This document shows, one piece after another, positions 13,008 through 25,619 of a stretch of 64,000 bases of DNA. The translations under genes were made by a program, and so were the position numbers. How positions within the stretch are numbered: position 1 is the stretch's first letter; each line of letters starts with the position of its first letter. The DNA is from Hippophae tibetana (Eukaryota; Streptophyta; Magnoliopsida; Rosales; Elaeagnaceae), in contig CM072808.1 in NCBI GenBank assembly GCA_037013495.1, forward strand, positions 5,743,319-5,807,318, written 5' to 3'. Under the pieces are notes generated by a model. The model did no database searches. It was not told the DNA's origin and saw only the letters and a program-made list of their open reading frames with translations.

Positions 13008-13370
13008 GATATTGGTGCCGATCAAGGTTTGTTTTTTATATTTCCAATCAATCTCTCTTATTGAAAAAATATTGATTAGAAAAAAAGAACGGAGATTTTG
13101 TTCACATTTTCAAAAACAAAAAAAACATTTGGTAAAAAAGAGTAACAACTTTCAACGGAGATAACGTTTTACTCGGGTATCGTAACGAATATTATAATTT
13201 ATTAAATGGAAGCTCGTATCAAATTACACAATATGCATTGGTCTCGCAAGAAAAAAATCATTTATGTACCCAAATAACATCGTTTACATCACTTATTTAG
13301 TGTTTAAATATTTTGACGTACCATTTTCATTTTACTTACTTTCGGTTTAATTCAAGAGTGCTATAAAGGA
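13008..13370 (+). repeat. type copy of monomer subtype E
   Basis: A 363-bp clade-B unit with GCCGATCAAGGTTTG, TTTATATTTCCAATC, AATATTGATTAGAAA, AACGTTTTACTCGGGTATCG and then TAACG, ATTTATGTACCC and CTTTCGGTTTAATTC. It recurs at 15887, 18039, 21649, 24530, 27410, 33010 and 35839. Confidence 0.82.
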
Positions 13371-13736
13371 GATATTGGTGCCGACCTAGGGTTTTCTTTA
13401 TTTATATTTTCAATCAATCTCTATTATTCCAAAAAAAAATAGAGAAGAGAAAAAGAAGGGGAATGTTGTTGAAATTTTCAAAATCAAAAACACATTTCGT
13501 AATATATGAGTTACAACTTTCAACGGAGGTAACTTTTGACTGGGGTATCGAAACGAATATTATAATATATCAATTTAAAGCTCATATCAAATTAAACAAT
13601 ATGCATTTTCCTAGAAAGGAGAATCATTTTTGTACCCAAATAACATCGTTTACCTCACTTATTTACTGTTTAAAGTTTTTGACGCACCATTTTCATTTTA
13701 CTTACTTCCGGTTCAATTCAATAGAGCTATAAAGGA
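13371..13736 (+). repeat. type copy of monomer subtype F
   Basis: A 366-bp clade-A unit with GCCGACCTAGGG, AAGAAGGGGAATG, TTGTTGAAATTTTC, ATATATCAATTTAAAGC and TAGAAAGGAGAATC. It is followed by G in every block II copy. Later relatives (28501, 36929, 41270, 44528) carry one extra T in GGGGTTATCG. Confidence 0.82.
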
Positions 13737-14100
13737 GATATTGGTACCGATAAAGGTTTGTTTATTTATATTTTCAATCAATCTCTCTTATTGAAAAAAT
13801 ATTGAGTAGAAAAAAAAGAACGGAGATTTTGTTCACATTTTCAAAAACAAAAAAACATTTGGTAAACAAGAGTAACAACTTTCAACGGAGATAAATTTTT
13901 ACTCGGGTATCGAAACGAATATTATAATTTATTAAATGGATGCTCGTATCAAATTACACAATATGCATTGGTATCGCAAGAAGAAAATCGTTTATGTACC
14001 CAAATAACATCGTTTACATCACTTATTTAGTGTTTAAATATTTTGACGTACCATTTTCATTTTACTTACTTCCGGTTTAATTCAAGAGAGCTATAAATGA
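13737..14100 (+). repeat. type copy of monomer subtype G
   Basis: A 364-bp clade-B unit whose header is altered to GATATTGGTACCGATAAAGG. Other marks are GTAAACAAGAG, GGAGATAAATTTTTAC, TGGATGCTCG, GGTATCGCAAGAAG, AAAATCGTTTATG and the ending ATAAATGA. It always follows F. Confidence 0.82.
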
Positions 14101-14460
14101 GATATTGGTGCCGATCATGGTTTGTTTATTTATATTTTCAATCAATCTCTCTTATTGAAAAAATATTGAGTAGAAAAAAAGAACGGAGATTTTGTTCACA
14201 TTTTCAAAAAAAAAACATTTGGTAAAAAAGAGTAACAACTTTCAACGGAGATAACTTTTTACTCGGGTATCGAAACGAATATTATAATTTATTAAATGGA
14301 AGCTCGTATCAAATTACACAATATGCATTGGTCTCGCAAGAAAAAAATCATTTTTGTACCCAAATAACATAGTTTACATCACTTATTTAGTTTTTAAAGG
14401 TTTTGACGTACCATTTTCATTTTACTTACTTACAGCTTAATTCAATAGAGCTATAAAGGA
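14101..14460 (+). repeat. type copy of monomer subtype B'
   Basis: A 360-bp clade-B unit with header GCCGATCATGG, an uninterrupted A-run in place of AAACAAAAA, AACATAGTTTACATC, TTTAGTTTTTAAAGGTTTTG and a GCTTAATTCAATAG ending. Other copies begin at 11222 and 19131. Copies from 31222 on have ACATCGTTTAC and CTTCCGGCTTAA instead. Confidence 0.82.
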
Positions 14461-14824
14461 GATATTGGTGCCGATCAAGGTTTGTTTTTTATATTTTCAA
14501 TCAATCTCTCTTATTGAAAAAATATTGAGTAGAAAAAAAGAACGGAGATTTTGTTCCCATTTTCAAAAACAAAAAAAAACATTTGGTAAATAAGAGTAAT
14601 AACTTTCGACGGAGATAAATTTTTACTCGGGTATCGAAACGAATATTATAATTTATTAAATGCAAGCTCGTATCAAATTACACAATATGCGTTGGTCTTG
14701 CAAGAAAAAAATCATTTTTGTACCCAAATAACATCGTTTACATCACTTATTTTGTGTTTAAATATTTTGACGCAACATTTTCATTTTACTTACTTCCGGT
14801 TTAATTCAAGAGAGCTATAAAGGA
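14461..14824 (+). repeat. type copy of monomer subtype I
   Basis: A 364-bp clade-B unit with GCCGATCAAGGTTTG followed by TTTTTTATATTTTC, TTTTGTTCCCATTTTC, GAGTAATAACTTTCGACGG, AATGCAAGCTCG, ATGCGTTGGTCTTGCAAG and TATTTTGTGTTTAAA. It recurs at 11582, 19493, 20222, 31583, 34096 and, with small changes, through block III. Confidence 0.83.
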
Positions 14825-15189
14825 GATATTGGTGCCGACCTAGGGTTTTCTTTATTTATATTTTCAATCAATCTTTCTTATTGAAAAAATATTGAGTAGA
14901 AAAAAAGAACGGAGATGTTGTTCACATTTTCAGAAACAAAAAAACATTTGGTAAATAAGTGTAAAAACTTTCAAAGGAGATAACTTCTTACACGGGTATC
15001 GAAACGAATATTATAATTTATTAAATGGAAGCTCATATCAAATTACACAATATGCATTGGTCACGCAAGAAAAAAATCGTTTTTGTACCCAAATAACATT
15101 GTTTACATCATTTATTTCGTGTTTAAAGTTTTTGACGTAGCATTTTCATTTTACTTACTTCAGGTTTAATTCAATAGAGCTATAAAGGA
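14825..15189 (+). repeat. type copy of monomer subtype J
   Basis: A 365-bp clade-B unit with GCCGACCTAGGG, CAATCTTTCTTATTG, GAGATGTTGTTCAC, GTAAATAAGTGTAAAAAC, TTACACGGGTATCG, GGTCACGCAAG, CATTGTTTACATCATTT, TATTTCGTGTTTAAAG and CTTCAGGTTTAATTC. It is the most diverged clade-B subtype and is almost always followed by the 337-bp subtype C. Confidence 0.83.
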
Positions 15190-16977
15190 GATATTGGTGC
15201 CAACCTACGTTTGTTTATTTATATTTTCAATCAATCTCTCTTATTGAATAAAGTAGGGAGGAGAAAAAGAAAATTCAAAAACACATTTGGTAAATATGAG
15301 TAACAACTTTCAATAGAGATAACTTTTGACTGGGGTATTGAAACAAATATTATATTATATCAAATTAAAGCTCGTATCAAATTAAACAATATGCATTTTC
15401 CTCGAAAGAAAAATCATTTTTTTACACAAATAACATCATTTACATCACTTATTTACTGTTTAAAGTTTTTGACGCAACATTTTCATTTTACATACTTCCG
15501 GTTTAATTCAATAGAGCTATAAAGGAGATATTGGTGCCGACCTAGGTTTGTTTATTTATATTTTCAATCAATCTCTCTTATTGAAAAAAATAGAGAAGAC
15601 AAAAAGAAAATGAATTAGGTTCACATTTTCAAAATCGAAAACACATTTGGTAAATATGAGTTACAACTTTCAACATAGATAAATTTTGACTGATGAATCG
15701 AAACGAATATTATAATATATCAAATTAAAACTCGTATCAAATTAAACAATATGCATTTTCCTCGAAAGAAAAATCATTTTTGTACCCAAATAACATCGTT
15801 TACATCACTTATATATTGTTTAAAGTTTTTGACGTACCATTTTCATTTTACTTACTTCCGACTTAATTCAATAGACCTATAAAGGAGATATTGGTGCCGA
15901 TCAAGGTTTGTTTTTTATATTTCCAATCAATCTCTCTTATTGAAAAAATATTGATTAGAAAAAAAGAACGGAGATTTTGTTCACATTTTCAAAAACAAAA
16001 AAAACATTTGGTAAAAAAGAGTAACAACTTATAACGGAGATAACGTTTTACTCGGGTATCGTAACGAATATTATAATTTATTAAATGGAAGATCGTATCA
16101 AATTACACAATATGCATTGGTCTCGCAAGAAAAAAATCATTTATGTACCCAAATAACATCGTTTACATCACTTATTTAGTGTTTAAATATTTTGACGTAC
16201 CATTTTCATTTTACTTACTTTCGGTTTAATTCAAGAGTGCTATAAAGGAGATATTGGTGCCGACCTAGGGTTTTCTTTATTTATATTTTCAATCAATCTC
16301 TATTATTCCAAAAAAAATAGAGAAGAGAAAAAGAAGGGGAATGTTGTTGAAATTTTCAAAATCAAAAACACATTTGGTAAATATGAGTTACAACTTTCAA
16401 CGGAGGTAACTTTTGACTGGGGTATCGAAACGAATATTATAATATATCAATTTAAAGCTCATATCAAATTAAACAATATGCATTTTCCTAGAAAGGAGAA
16501 TCATTTTTGTACCCAAATAACATCGTTTACCTCACTTATTTACTGTTTAAAGTTTTTGACGCACCATTTTCATTTTACTTACTTCCGGTTCAATTCAATA
16601 GAGCTATAAAGGAGATATTGGTACCGATAAAGGTTTGTTTATTTATATTTTCAATCAATCTCTCTTATTGAAAAAATATTGAGTAGAAAAAAAAGAACGG
16701 AGATTTTGTTCACATTTTCAAAAACAAAAAAACATTTGGTAAACAAGAGTAACAACTTTCAACGGAGATAAATTTTTACTCGGGTATCGAAACGAATATT
16801 ATAATTTATTAAATGGATGCTCGTATCAAATTACACAATATGCATTGGTATCGCAAGAAGAAAATCGTTTATGTACCCAAATAACATCGTTTACATCACT
16901 TATTTAGTGTTTAAATATTTTGACGTACCATTTTCATTTTACTTACTTCCGGTTTAATTCAAGAGAGCTATAAATGA

Positions 16978-17341
16978 GATATTGGTGCCGATCATGGTTT
17001 TCTTTATTTATATTTTCAATCAATCTTTCTTATTGAAAAAATATTGAGTAGAAAAAAAGAACGGAGATGTTGTTCACATTTTCAGAAACAAAAAAACATT
17101 TGGTAAATAAGTGTAAAAACTTTCAAAGGAGATAACTTCTTACACGGGTATCGAAACGAATATTATAATTTATTAAATGGAAGCTCATATCAAATTACAC
17201 AATATGCATTGGTCACGCAAGAAAAAAATCGTTTTTGTACCCAAATAACATTGTTTACATCATTTATTTCGTGTTTAAAGTTTTTGACGTAGCATTTTCA
17301 TTTTACTTACTTCAGGTTTAATTCAATAGAGCTATAAAGGA
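16978..17341 (+). repeat. B'/J hybrid monomer (deletion junction)
   Basis: The header GCCGATCATGG is B'. From about 16998 onward the sequence is J: TTTTCTTTATT, CAATCTTTCTTATTG, GAGATGTTGTTCAC, TTTTCAGAAAC, TTACACGGGTATCG, TTTATTTCGTG. The switch occurs in the GGTTT shared by both parents. Because the full unit is 364 bp, the exchange kept the monomer in register. Confidence 0.88.
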
Positions 17342-19130
17342 GATATTGGTGCCAACCTACGTTTGTTTATTTATATTTTCAATCAATCTCTCTTATTGAA
17401 TAAAGTAGGGAGGAGAAAAAGAAAATTCAAAAACACATTTGGTAAATATGAGTAACAACTTTCAATAGAGATAACTTTTGACTGGGGTATTGAAACAAAT
17501 ATTATATTATATCAAATTAAAGCTCGTATCAAATTAAACAATATGCATTTTCCTCGAAAGAAAAATCATTTTTTTACACAAATAACATCATTTACATCAC
17601 TTATTTACTGTTTAAAGTTTTTGACGCAACATTTTCATTTTACATACTTCCGGTTTAATTCAATAGAGCTATAAAGGAGATATTGGTGCCGACCTAGGTT
17701 TGTTTATTTATATTTTCAATCAATCTCTCTTATTGAAAAAAATAGAGAAGACAAAAAGAAAATGAATTAGGTTCACATTTTCAAAATCGAAAACACATTT
17801 GGTAAATATGAGTTACAACTTTCAACATAGATAAATTTTGACTGATGAATCGAAACGAATATTATAATATATCAAATTAAAACTCGTATCAAATTAAACA
17901 ATATGCATTTTCCTCGAAAGAAAAATCATTTTTGTACCCAAATAACATCGTTTACATCACTTATATATTGTTTAAAGTTTTTGACGTACCATTTTCATTT
18001 TACTTACTTCCGACTTAATTCAATAGACCTATAAAGGAGATATTGGTGCCGATCAAGGTTTGTTTTTTATATTTCCAATCAATCTCTCTTATTGAAAAAA
18101 TATTGATTAGAAAAAAAGAACGGAGATTTTGTTCACATTTTCAAAAACAAAAAAAACATTTGGTAAAAAAGAGTAACAACTTTCAACGGAGATAACGTTT
18201 TACTCGGGTATCGTAACGAATATTATAATTTATTAAATGGAAGCTCGTATCAAATTACACAATATGCATTGGTCTCGCAAGAAAAAAATCATTTATGTAC
18301 CCAAATAACATCGTTTACATCACTTATTTAGTGTTTAAATATTTTGACGTACCATTTTCATTTTACTTACTTTCGGTTTAATTCAAGAGTGCTATAAAGG
18401 AGATATTGGTGCCGACATAGGGTTTTCTTTATTTATATTTTCAATCAATCTCTATTATTCCAAAAAAAAATAGAGAAGAGAAAAAGAAGGGGAATGTTGT
18501 TGAAATTTTCAAAATCAAAAACACATTTGGTAAATATGAGTTACAACTTTCAACGGAGGTAACTTTTGACTGGGGTATCGAAACGAATATTATAATATAT
18601 CAATTTAAAGCTCATATCAAATTAAACAATATGCATTTTCCTAGAAAGGAGAATCATTTTTGTACCCAAATAACATCGTTTACCTCACTTATTTACTGTT
18701 TAAAGTTTTTGACGCACCATTTTCATTTTACTTACTTCCGGTTCAATTCAATAGAGCTATAAAGGAGATATTGGTACCGATAAAGGTTTGTTTATTTATA
18801 TTTTCAATCAATCTCTCTTATTGAAAAAATATTGAGTAGAAAAAAAAGAACGGAGATTTTGTTCACATTTTCAAAAACAAAAAAACATTTGGTAAACAAG
18901 AGTAACAACTTTCAACGGAGATAAATTTTTACTCGGGTATCGAAACGAATATTATAATTTATTAAATGGATGCTCGTATCAAATTACACAATATGCATTG
19001 GTATCGCAAGAAGAAAATCGTTTATGTACCCAAATAACATCGTTTACATCACTTATTTAGTGTTTAAATATTTTGACGTACCATTTTCATTTTACTTACT
19101 TCCGGTTTAATTCAAGAGAGCTATAAATGA
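16978..19130 (+). repeat. block II HOR copy 3, contracted (6 monomers, 2153 bp)
   Basis: Headers at 16978, 17342, 17679, 18039, 18402 and 18767 read B'/J hybrid, C, D, E, F, G. Monomer I and the equivalent of one further unit are missing. The hybrid first monomer is the scar of the two-unit deletion. Confidence 0.88.
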
Positions 19131-22100
19131 GATATTGGTGCCGATCATGGTTTGTTTATTTATATTTTCAATCAATCTCTCTTATTGAAAAAATATTGAG
19201 TAGAAAAAAAGAACGGAGATTTTGTTCACATTTTCAAAAAAAAAAAACATTTGGTAAAAAAGAGTAACAACTTTCAACGGAGATAACTTTTTACTCGGGT
19301 ATCGAAACGAATATTATAATTTATTAAATGGAAGCTCGTATCAAATTACACAATATGCATTGGTCTCGCAAGAAAAAAATCATTTTTGTACCCAAATAAC
19401 ATAGTTTACATCACTTATTTAGTTTTTAAAGGTTTTGACGTACCATTTTCATTTTACTTACTTACAGCTTAATTCAATAGAGCTATAAAGGAGATATTGG
19501 TGCCGATCAAGGTTTGTTTTTTATATTTTCAATCAATCTCTCTTATTGAAAAAATATTGAATAGAAAAAAAGAACGGAGATTTTGTTCCCATTTTCAAAA
19601 ACAAAAAAAAACATTTGGTAAATGAGAGTAATAACTTTCGACGGAGATAAATTTTTACTCGGGTATCGAAACGAATATTATAATTTATTAAATGCAAGCT
19701 CGTATCAAATTACACAATATGCGTTGGTCTTGCAAGAAAAAAATCATTTTTGTACCCAAATAACATCGTTTACATCACTTATTTTGTGTTTAAATATTTT
19801 GACGCAACATTTTCATTTTACTTACTTCCGGTTTAATTCAAGAGAGCTATAAAGGAGATATTGGTGCCGACCTAGGGTTTTCTTTATTTATATTTTCAAT
19901 CAATCTTTCTTATTGAAAAAATATTGAGTAGAAAAAAAGAACGGAGATTTTGTTCACATTTTCAAAAACAAAAAAACATTTGGTAAACAAGAGTAACAAC
20001 TTTCAACGGAGATAAATTTTTACTCGGGTATCGAAACGAATATTATAATTTATTAAATGGATGCTCGTATCAAATTACACAATATGCATTGGTATCGCAA
20101 GAAGAAAATCGTTTATGTACCCAAATAACATCGTTTACATCACTTATTTAGTGTTTAAATATTTTGACGTACCATTTTCATTTTACTTACTTCCGGCTTA
20201 ATTCAATAGAGCTATAAAGGAGATATTGGTGCCGATCAAGGTTTGTTTTTTATATTTTAAATCAATCTCTCTTATTGAAAAAATATTGAGTAGAAAAAAA
20301 GAACGGAGATTTTGTTCCCATTTTCAAAAACAAAAAAAAACATTTGGTAAATAAGAGTAATAACTTTCGACGGAGATAAATTTTTACTCGGGTATCGAAA
20401 CGAATATTATAATTTATTAAATGCAAGCTCGTATCAAATTACACAATATGCGTTGGTCTTGCAAGAAAAAAAATCATTTTTGTACCCAAATAACATCGTT
20501 TACATCACTTATTTTGTGTTTAAATATTTTGACGCAACATTTTCATTTTACTTACTTCCGGTTTAATTCAAGAGAGCTATAAAGGAGATATTGGTGCCGA
20601 CCTAGGGTTTTCTTTATTTATATTTTCAATCAATCTTTCTTATTGAAAAAATATTGAGTAGAAAAAAAGAACGGAGATGTTGTTCACATTTTCAGAAACA
20701 AAAAAACATTTGGTAAATAAGTGTAAAAACTTTCAAAGGAGATAACTTCTTACACGGGTATCGAAACGAATATTATAATTTATTAAATGGAAGCTCATAT
20801 CAAATTACACAATATGCATTGGTCACGCAAGAAAAAAATCGTTTTTGTACCCAAATAACATTGTTTACATCATTTATTTCGTGTTTAAAGTTTTTGACGT
20901 AGCATTTTCATTTTACTTACTTCAGGTTTAATTCAATAGAGCTATAAAGGAGATATTGGTGCCAACCTAGGTTTGTTTATTTATATTTTCAATCAATCTC
21001 TCTTATTGAATAAAGTAGGGAGGAGAAAAAGAAAATTCAAAAACACATTTGGTAAATATGAGTAACAACTTTCAATAGAGATAACTTTTGACTGGGGTAT
21101 TGAAACAAATATTATATTATATCAAATTAAAGCTCGTATCAAATTAAACAATATGCATTTTCCTCGAAAGAAAAATCATTTTTTTACACAAATAACATCA
21201 TTTACATCACTTATTTACTGTTTAAAGTTTTTGACGCAACATTTTCATTTTACATACTTCCGGTTTAATTCAATAGAGCTATAAAGGAGATATTGGTGCC
21301 GACCTAGGTTTGTTTATTTATATTTTCAATCAATCTCTCTTATTGAAAAAAATAGAGAAGACAAAAAGAAAATGAATTAGGTTCACATTTTCAAAATCGA
21401 AAACACATTTGGTAAATATGAGTTACAACTTTCAACATAGATAAATTTTGACTGATGAATCGAAACGAATATTATAATATATCAAATTAAAACTCGTATC
21501 AAATTAAACAATATGCATTTTCCTCGAAAGAAAAATCATTTTTGTACCCAAATAACATCGTTTACATCACTTATATATTGTTTAAAGTTTTTGACGTACC
21601 ATTTTCATTTTACTTACTTCCGACTTAATTCAATAGACCTATAAAGGAGATATTGGTGCCGATCAAGGTTTGTTTTTTATATTTCCAATCAATCTCTCTT
21701 ATTGAAAAAATATTGATTAGAAAAAAAGAACGGAGATTTTGTTCACATTTTCAAAAACAAAAAAAACATTTGGTAAAAAAGAGTAACAACTTTCAACGGA
21801 GATAACGTTTTACTCGGGTATCGTAACGAATATTATAATTTATTAAATGGAAGCTCGTATCAAATTACACAATATGCATTGGTCTCGCAAGAAAAAAATC
21901 ATTTATGTACCCAAATAACATCGTTTACATCACTTATTTAGTGTTTAAATATTTTGACGTACCATTTTCATTTTACTTACTTTCGGTTTAATTCAAGAGT
22001 GCTATAAAGGAGATATTGGTGCCGACCTAGGGTTTTCTTTATTTATATTTTCAATCAATCTCTATTATTCCAAAAAAAAATAGAGAAGAGAAAAAGAAGG

Positions 22101-22739
22101 GGAATGTTGTTGAAATTTTCAAAATCAAAAACACATTTGGTAAATATGAGTTACAACTTTCAACGGAGGTAACTTTTGACTGGGGTATCGAAACGAATAT
22201 TATAATATATCAATTTAAAGCTCATATCAAATTAAACAATATGCATTTTCCTAGAAAGGAGAATCATTTTTGTACCCAAATAACATCGTTTACCTCACTT
22301 ATTTACTGTTTAAAGTTTTTGACGCACCATTTTCATTTTACTTACTTCCGGTTCAATTCAATAGAGCTATAAAGGAGATATTGGTACCGATAAAGGTTTG
22401 TTTATTTATATTTTCAATCAATCTCTCTTATTGAAAAAATATTGAGTAGAAAAAAAGAACGGAGATTTTGTTCACATTTTCAAAAACAAAAAAACATTTG
22501 GTAAACAAGAGTAACAACTTTCAACGGAGATAAATTTTTACTCGGGTATCGAAACGAATATTATAATTTATTAAATGGATGCTCGTATCAAATTACACAA
22601 TATGCATGGGTATCGCAAGAAGAAAATCGTTTATGTACCCAAATAACATCGTTTACATCACTTATTTAGTGTTTAAATATTTTGACGTACCATTTTCATT
22701 TTACTTACTTCCGGTTTAATTCAAGAGAGCTATAAATGA
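19131..22739 (+). repeat. block II HOR copy 4, expanded (10 monomers, 3609 bp)
   Basis: Headers at 19131 (B'), 19493 (I), 19857 (J/G hybrid), 20222 (I), 20587 (J), 20952 (C), 21289 (D), 21649 (E), 22012 (F) and 22377 (G). Two extra monomers, a hybrid and a second I, sit between the first I and J. This is the reciprocal type of product to the contracted copy 3. Confidence 0.88.
19857..20221 (+). repeat. J/G hybrid monomer (duplication junction)
   Basis: The unit begins as J (GCCGACCTAGGG, CAATCTTTCTTATTG) and changes between about 19915 and 19946 to G (GAGATTTTGTTCAC, TTTTCAAAAAC, GTAAACAAGAG, TGGATGCTCG, GGTATCGCAAGAAG). It ends with GGCTTAATTCAATAG, which is the B' ending. At least two switches are therefore needed. 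Confidence 0.82.
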
Positions 22740-25619
22740 GATATTGGTGCCGACCTTGGGTTTTCTTTATTTATATTTTCAATCAATCTCTATTATTCCA
22801 AAAAAATAGAGAAGAGAAAAAGAAGGGGAATGTTGTTGAAATTTTCAAAATCAAAAACACATTTCGTAATATATGAGTTACAACTTTCAACGGAGGTAAC
22901 TTTTGACTGGGGTATCGAAACGAATATTATAATATATCAATTTAAAGCTCATATCAAATTAAACAATATGCATTTTCCTAGAAAGGAGAATCATTTTTGT
23001 ACCCAAATAACATCGTTTACCTCACTTATTTACTGTTTAAAGTTTTTGACGCACCATTTTCATTTTACTTACTTCCGGTTCAATTCAATAGAGCTATAAA
23101 GGAGATATTGGTACCGATAAAGGTTTGTTTATTTATATTTTCAATCAATCTCTCTTATTGAAAAAATATTGAGTAGAAAAAAAAGAACGGAGATTTTGTT
23201 CACATTTTCAAAAACAAAAAAACATTTGGTAAACAAGAGTAACAACTTTCAACGGAGATAAATTTTTACTCGGGTATCGAAACGAATATTATAATTTATT
23301 AAATGGATGCTCGTATCAAATTACACAATATGCATTGGTATCGCAAGAAGAAAATCGTTTATGTACCCAAATAACATCGTTTACATCACTTATTTAGTGT
23401 TTAAATATTTTGACGTACCATTTTCATTTTACTTACTTCCGGTTTAATTCAAGAGAGCTATAAAGGAGATATTGGTGCCGACCTAGGGTTTTCTTTATTT
23501 ATATTTTCAATCAATCTTTCTTATTGAAAAAATATTGAGTAGAAAAAAAGAACGGAGATGTTGTTCACATTTTCAGAAACAAAAAAACATTTGGTAAATA
23601 AGTGTAAAAACTTTCAAAGGAGATAACTTCTTACACGGGTATCGAAACGAATATTATAATTTATTAAATGGAAGCTCATATCAAATTACACAATATGCAT
23701 TGGTCACGCAAGAAAAAAATCGTTTTTGTACCCAAATAACATTGTTTACATCATTTATTTCGTGTTTAAAGTTTTTGACGTAGCATTTTCATTTTACTTA
23801 CTTCAGGTTTAATTCAATAGAGCTATAAAGGAGATATTGGTGCCAACCTAGGTTTGTTTATTTATATTTTCAATCAATCTCTCTTATTGAAAAAAGTAGG
23901 GAGGAGAAAAAGAAAATTCAAAAACACATTTGGTAAATATGAGTAACAACTTTCAATAGAGATAACTTTTGACTGGGGTATTGAAACAAATATTATATTA
24001 TATCAAATTAAAGCTCGTATCAAATTAAACAATATGCATTTTCCTCGAAAGAAAAATCATTTTTTTACACAAATAACATCGTTTACATCACTTATTTACT
24101 GTTTAAAGTTTTTGACGCAACATTTTCATTTTACATAATTCCGGTTTAATTCAATAGAGCTATAAAGGAGATATTGGTGCCGACCTAGGTTTGTTTATTT
24201 ATATTTTCAATCAATCTCTCTTATTGAAAAAAATAGAGAAGAGAAAAAGAAAATGAATTAGGTTCACATTTTCAAAATCGAAAACACATTTGGTAAATAT
24301 GAGTTACAACTTTCAACAGAGATAAATTTTGACTGATGAATCGAAATGAATATTATAATATATCAAATTAAAACTCGTATCAAATTAAACAATATGCATT
24401 TTCCTCGAAAGAAAAATCATTTTTGTACCCAACTAACATCGTTTACATCACTTATATATTGTTTAAAGTTTTTGACGTACCATTTTCATTTTACTTACTT
24501 CCGACTTAATTCAATAGAGCTATAAAGGAGATATTGGTGCCGATCAAGGTTTGTTTTTTATATTTCCAATCAATCTCTCTTATTGAAAAAATATTGATTA
24601 GAAAAAAAGAACGGAGATTTTGTTCACATTTTCAAAAACAAAAAAAACATTTGGTAAAAAAGAGTAACAACTTATAACGGAGATAACGTTTTACTGGGGT
24701 ATCGTAACGAATATTATAATTTATTAAATGGAAGATCGTATCAAATTACACAATATGCATTGGTCTCGCAAGAAAAAAATCATTTATGTACCCAAATAAC
24801 ATCGTTTACATCACTTATTTAGTGTTTAAATATTTTGACGTACCATTTTCATTTTACTTACTTTCGGTTTAATTCAAGAGTGCTATAAAGGAGATATTGG
24901 TGCCGACCTAGGGTTTTCTTTATTTATATTTTCAATCAATCTCTATTATTCCAAAAAAAATAGAGAAGAGAAAAAGAAGGGGAATGTTGTTGAAATTTTC
25001 AAAATCAAAAACACATTTGGTAAATATGAGTTACAACTTTCAACGGAGGTAACTTTTGACTGGGGTATCGAAACGAATATTATAATATATCAATTTAAAG
25101 CTCATATCAAATTAAACAATATGCATTTTCCTAGAAAGGAGAATCATTTTTGTACCCAAATAACATCGTTTACCTCACTTATTTACTGTTTAAAGTTTTT
25201 GACGCACCATTTTCATTTTACTTACTTCCGGTTCAATTCAATAGAGCTATAAAGGAGATATTGGTACCGATAAAGGTTTGTTTATTTATATTTTCAATCA
25301 ATCTCTCTTATTGAAAAAATATTGAGTAGAAAAAAAGAACGGAGATTTTGTTCACATTTTCAAAAACAAAAAAACATTTGGTAAACAAGAGTAACAACTT
25401 TCAACGGAGATAAATTTTTACTCGGGTATCGAAACGAATATTATAATTTATTAAATGGATGCTCGTATCAAATTACACAATATGCATGGGTATCGCAAGA
25501 AGAAAATCGTTTATGTACCCAAATAACATCGTTTACATCACTTATTTAGTGTTTAAATATTTTGACGTACCATTTTCATTTTACTTACTTCCGGTTTAAT
25601 TCAAGAGAGCTATAAATGA
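22740..25619 (+). repeat. block II HOR copy 5 (8 monomers, 2880 bp)
   Basis: Headers at 22740 (F'), 23104 (G), 23468 (J), 23833 (C), 24170 (D), 24530 (E), 24893 (F) and 25257 (G). It shares private variants with copy 6 at an offset of 2880 bp: ATGCATGGGTATCG, TTTTACATAATTCC, CGAAATGAATATT and CCCAACTAACATC. The two copies are the most recent amplification visible in block II. Confidence 0.88.

Larger units (their letters stand above)
11222..14100 (+). repeat. block II HOR copy 1 (8 monomers, 2879 bp)
   Basis: Monomer headers at 11222 (B'), 11582 (I), 11946 (J), 12311 (C), 12648 (D), 13008 (E), 13371 (F) and 13737 (G). This copy gives the reference order. Its F unit has the variant CATTTCGTAATATATG, also seen in the F' units at 22740 and 25620 but not in the F units of copies 2-6. 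Confidence 0.9.
14101..16977 (+). repeat. block II HOR copy 2 (8 monomers, 2877 bp)
   Basis: Headers at 14101, 14461, 14825, 15190, 15527, 15887, 16250 and 16614 repeat the order of copy 1. Its C unit reads CCAACCTACG instead of CCAACCTAGG, a variant shared only with copy 3. Its E unit has ACTTATAACGG and GAAGATCG, shared with copies 5 and 6. Copies are therefore mosaics of variants, not a simple lineage. Confidence 0.9.
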
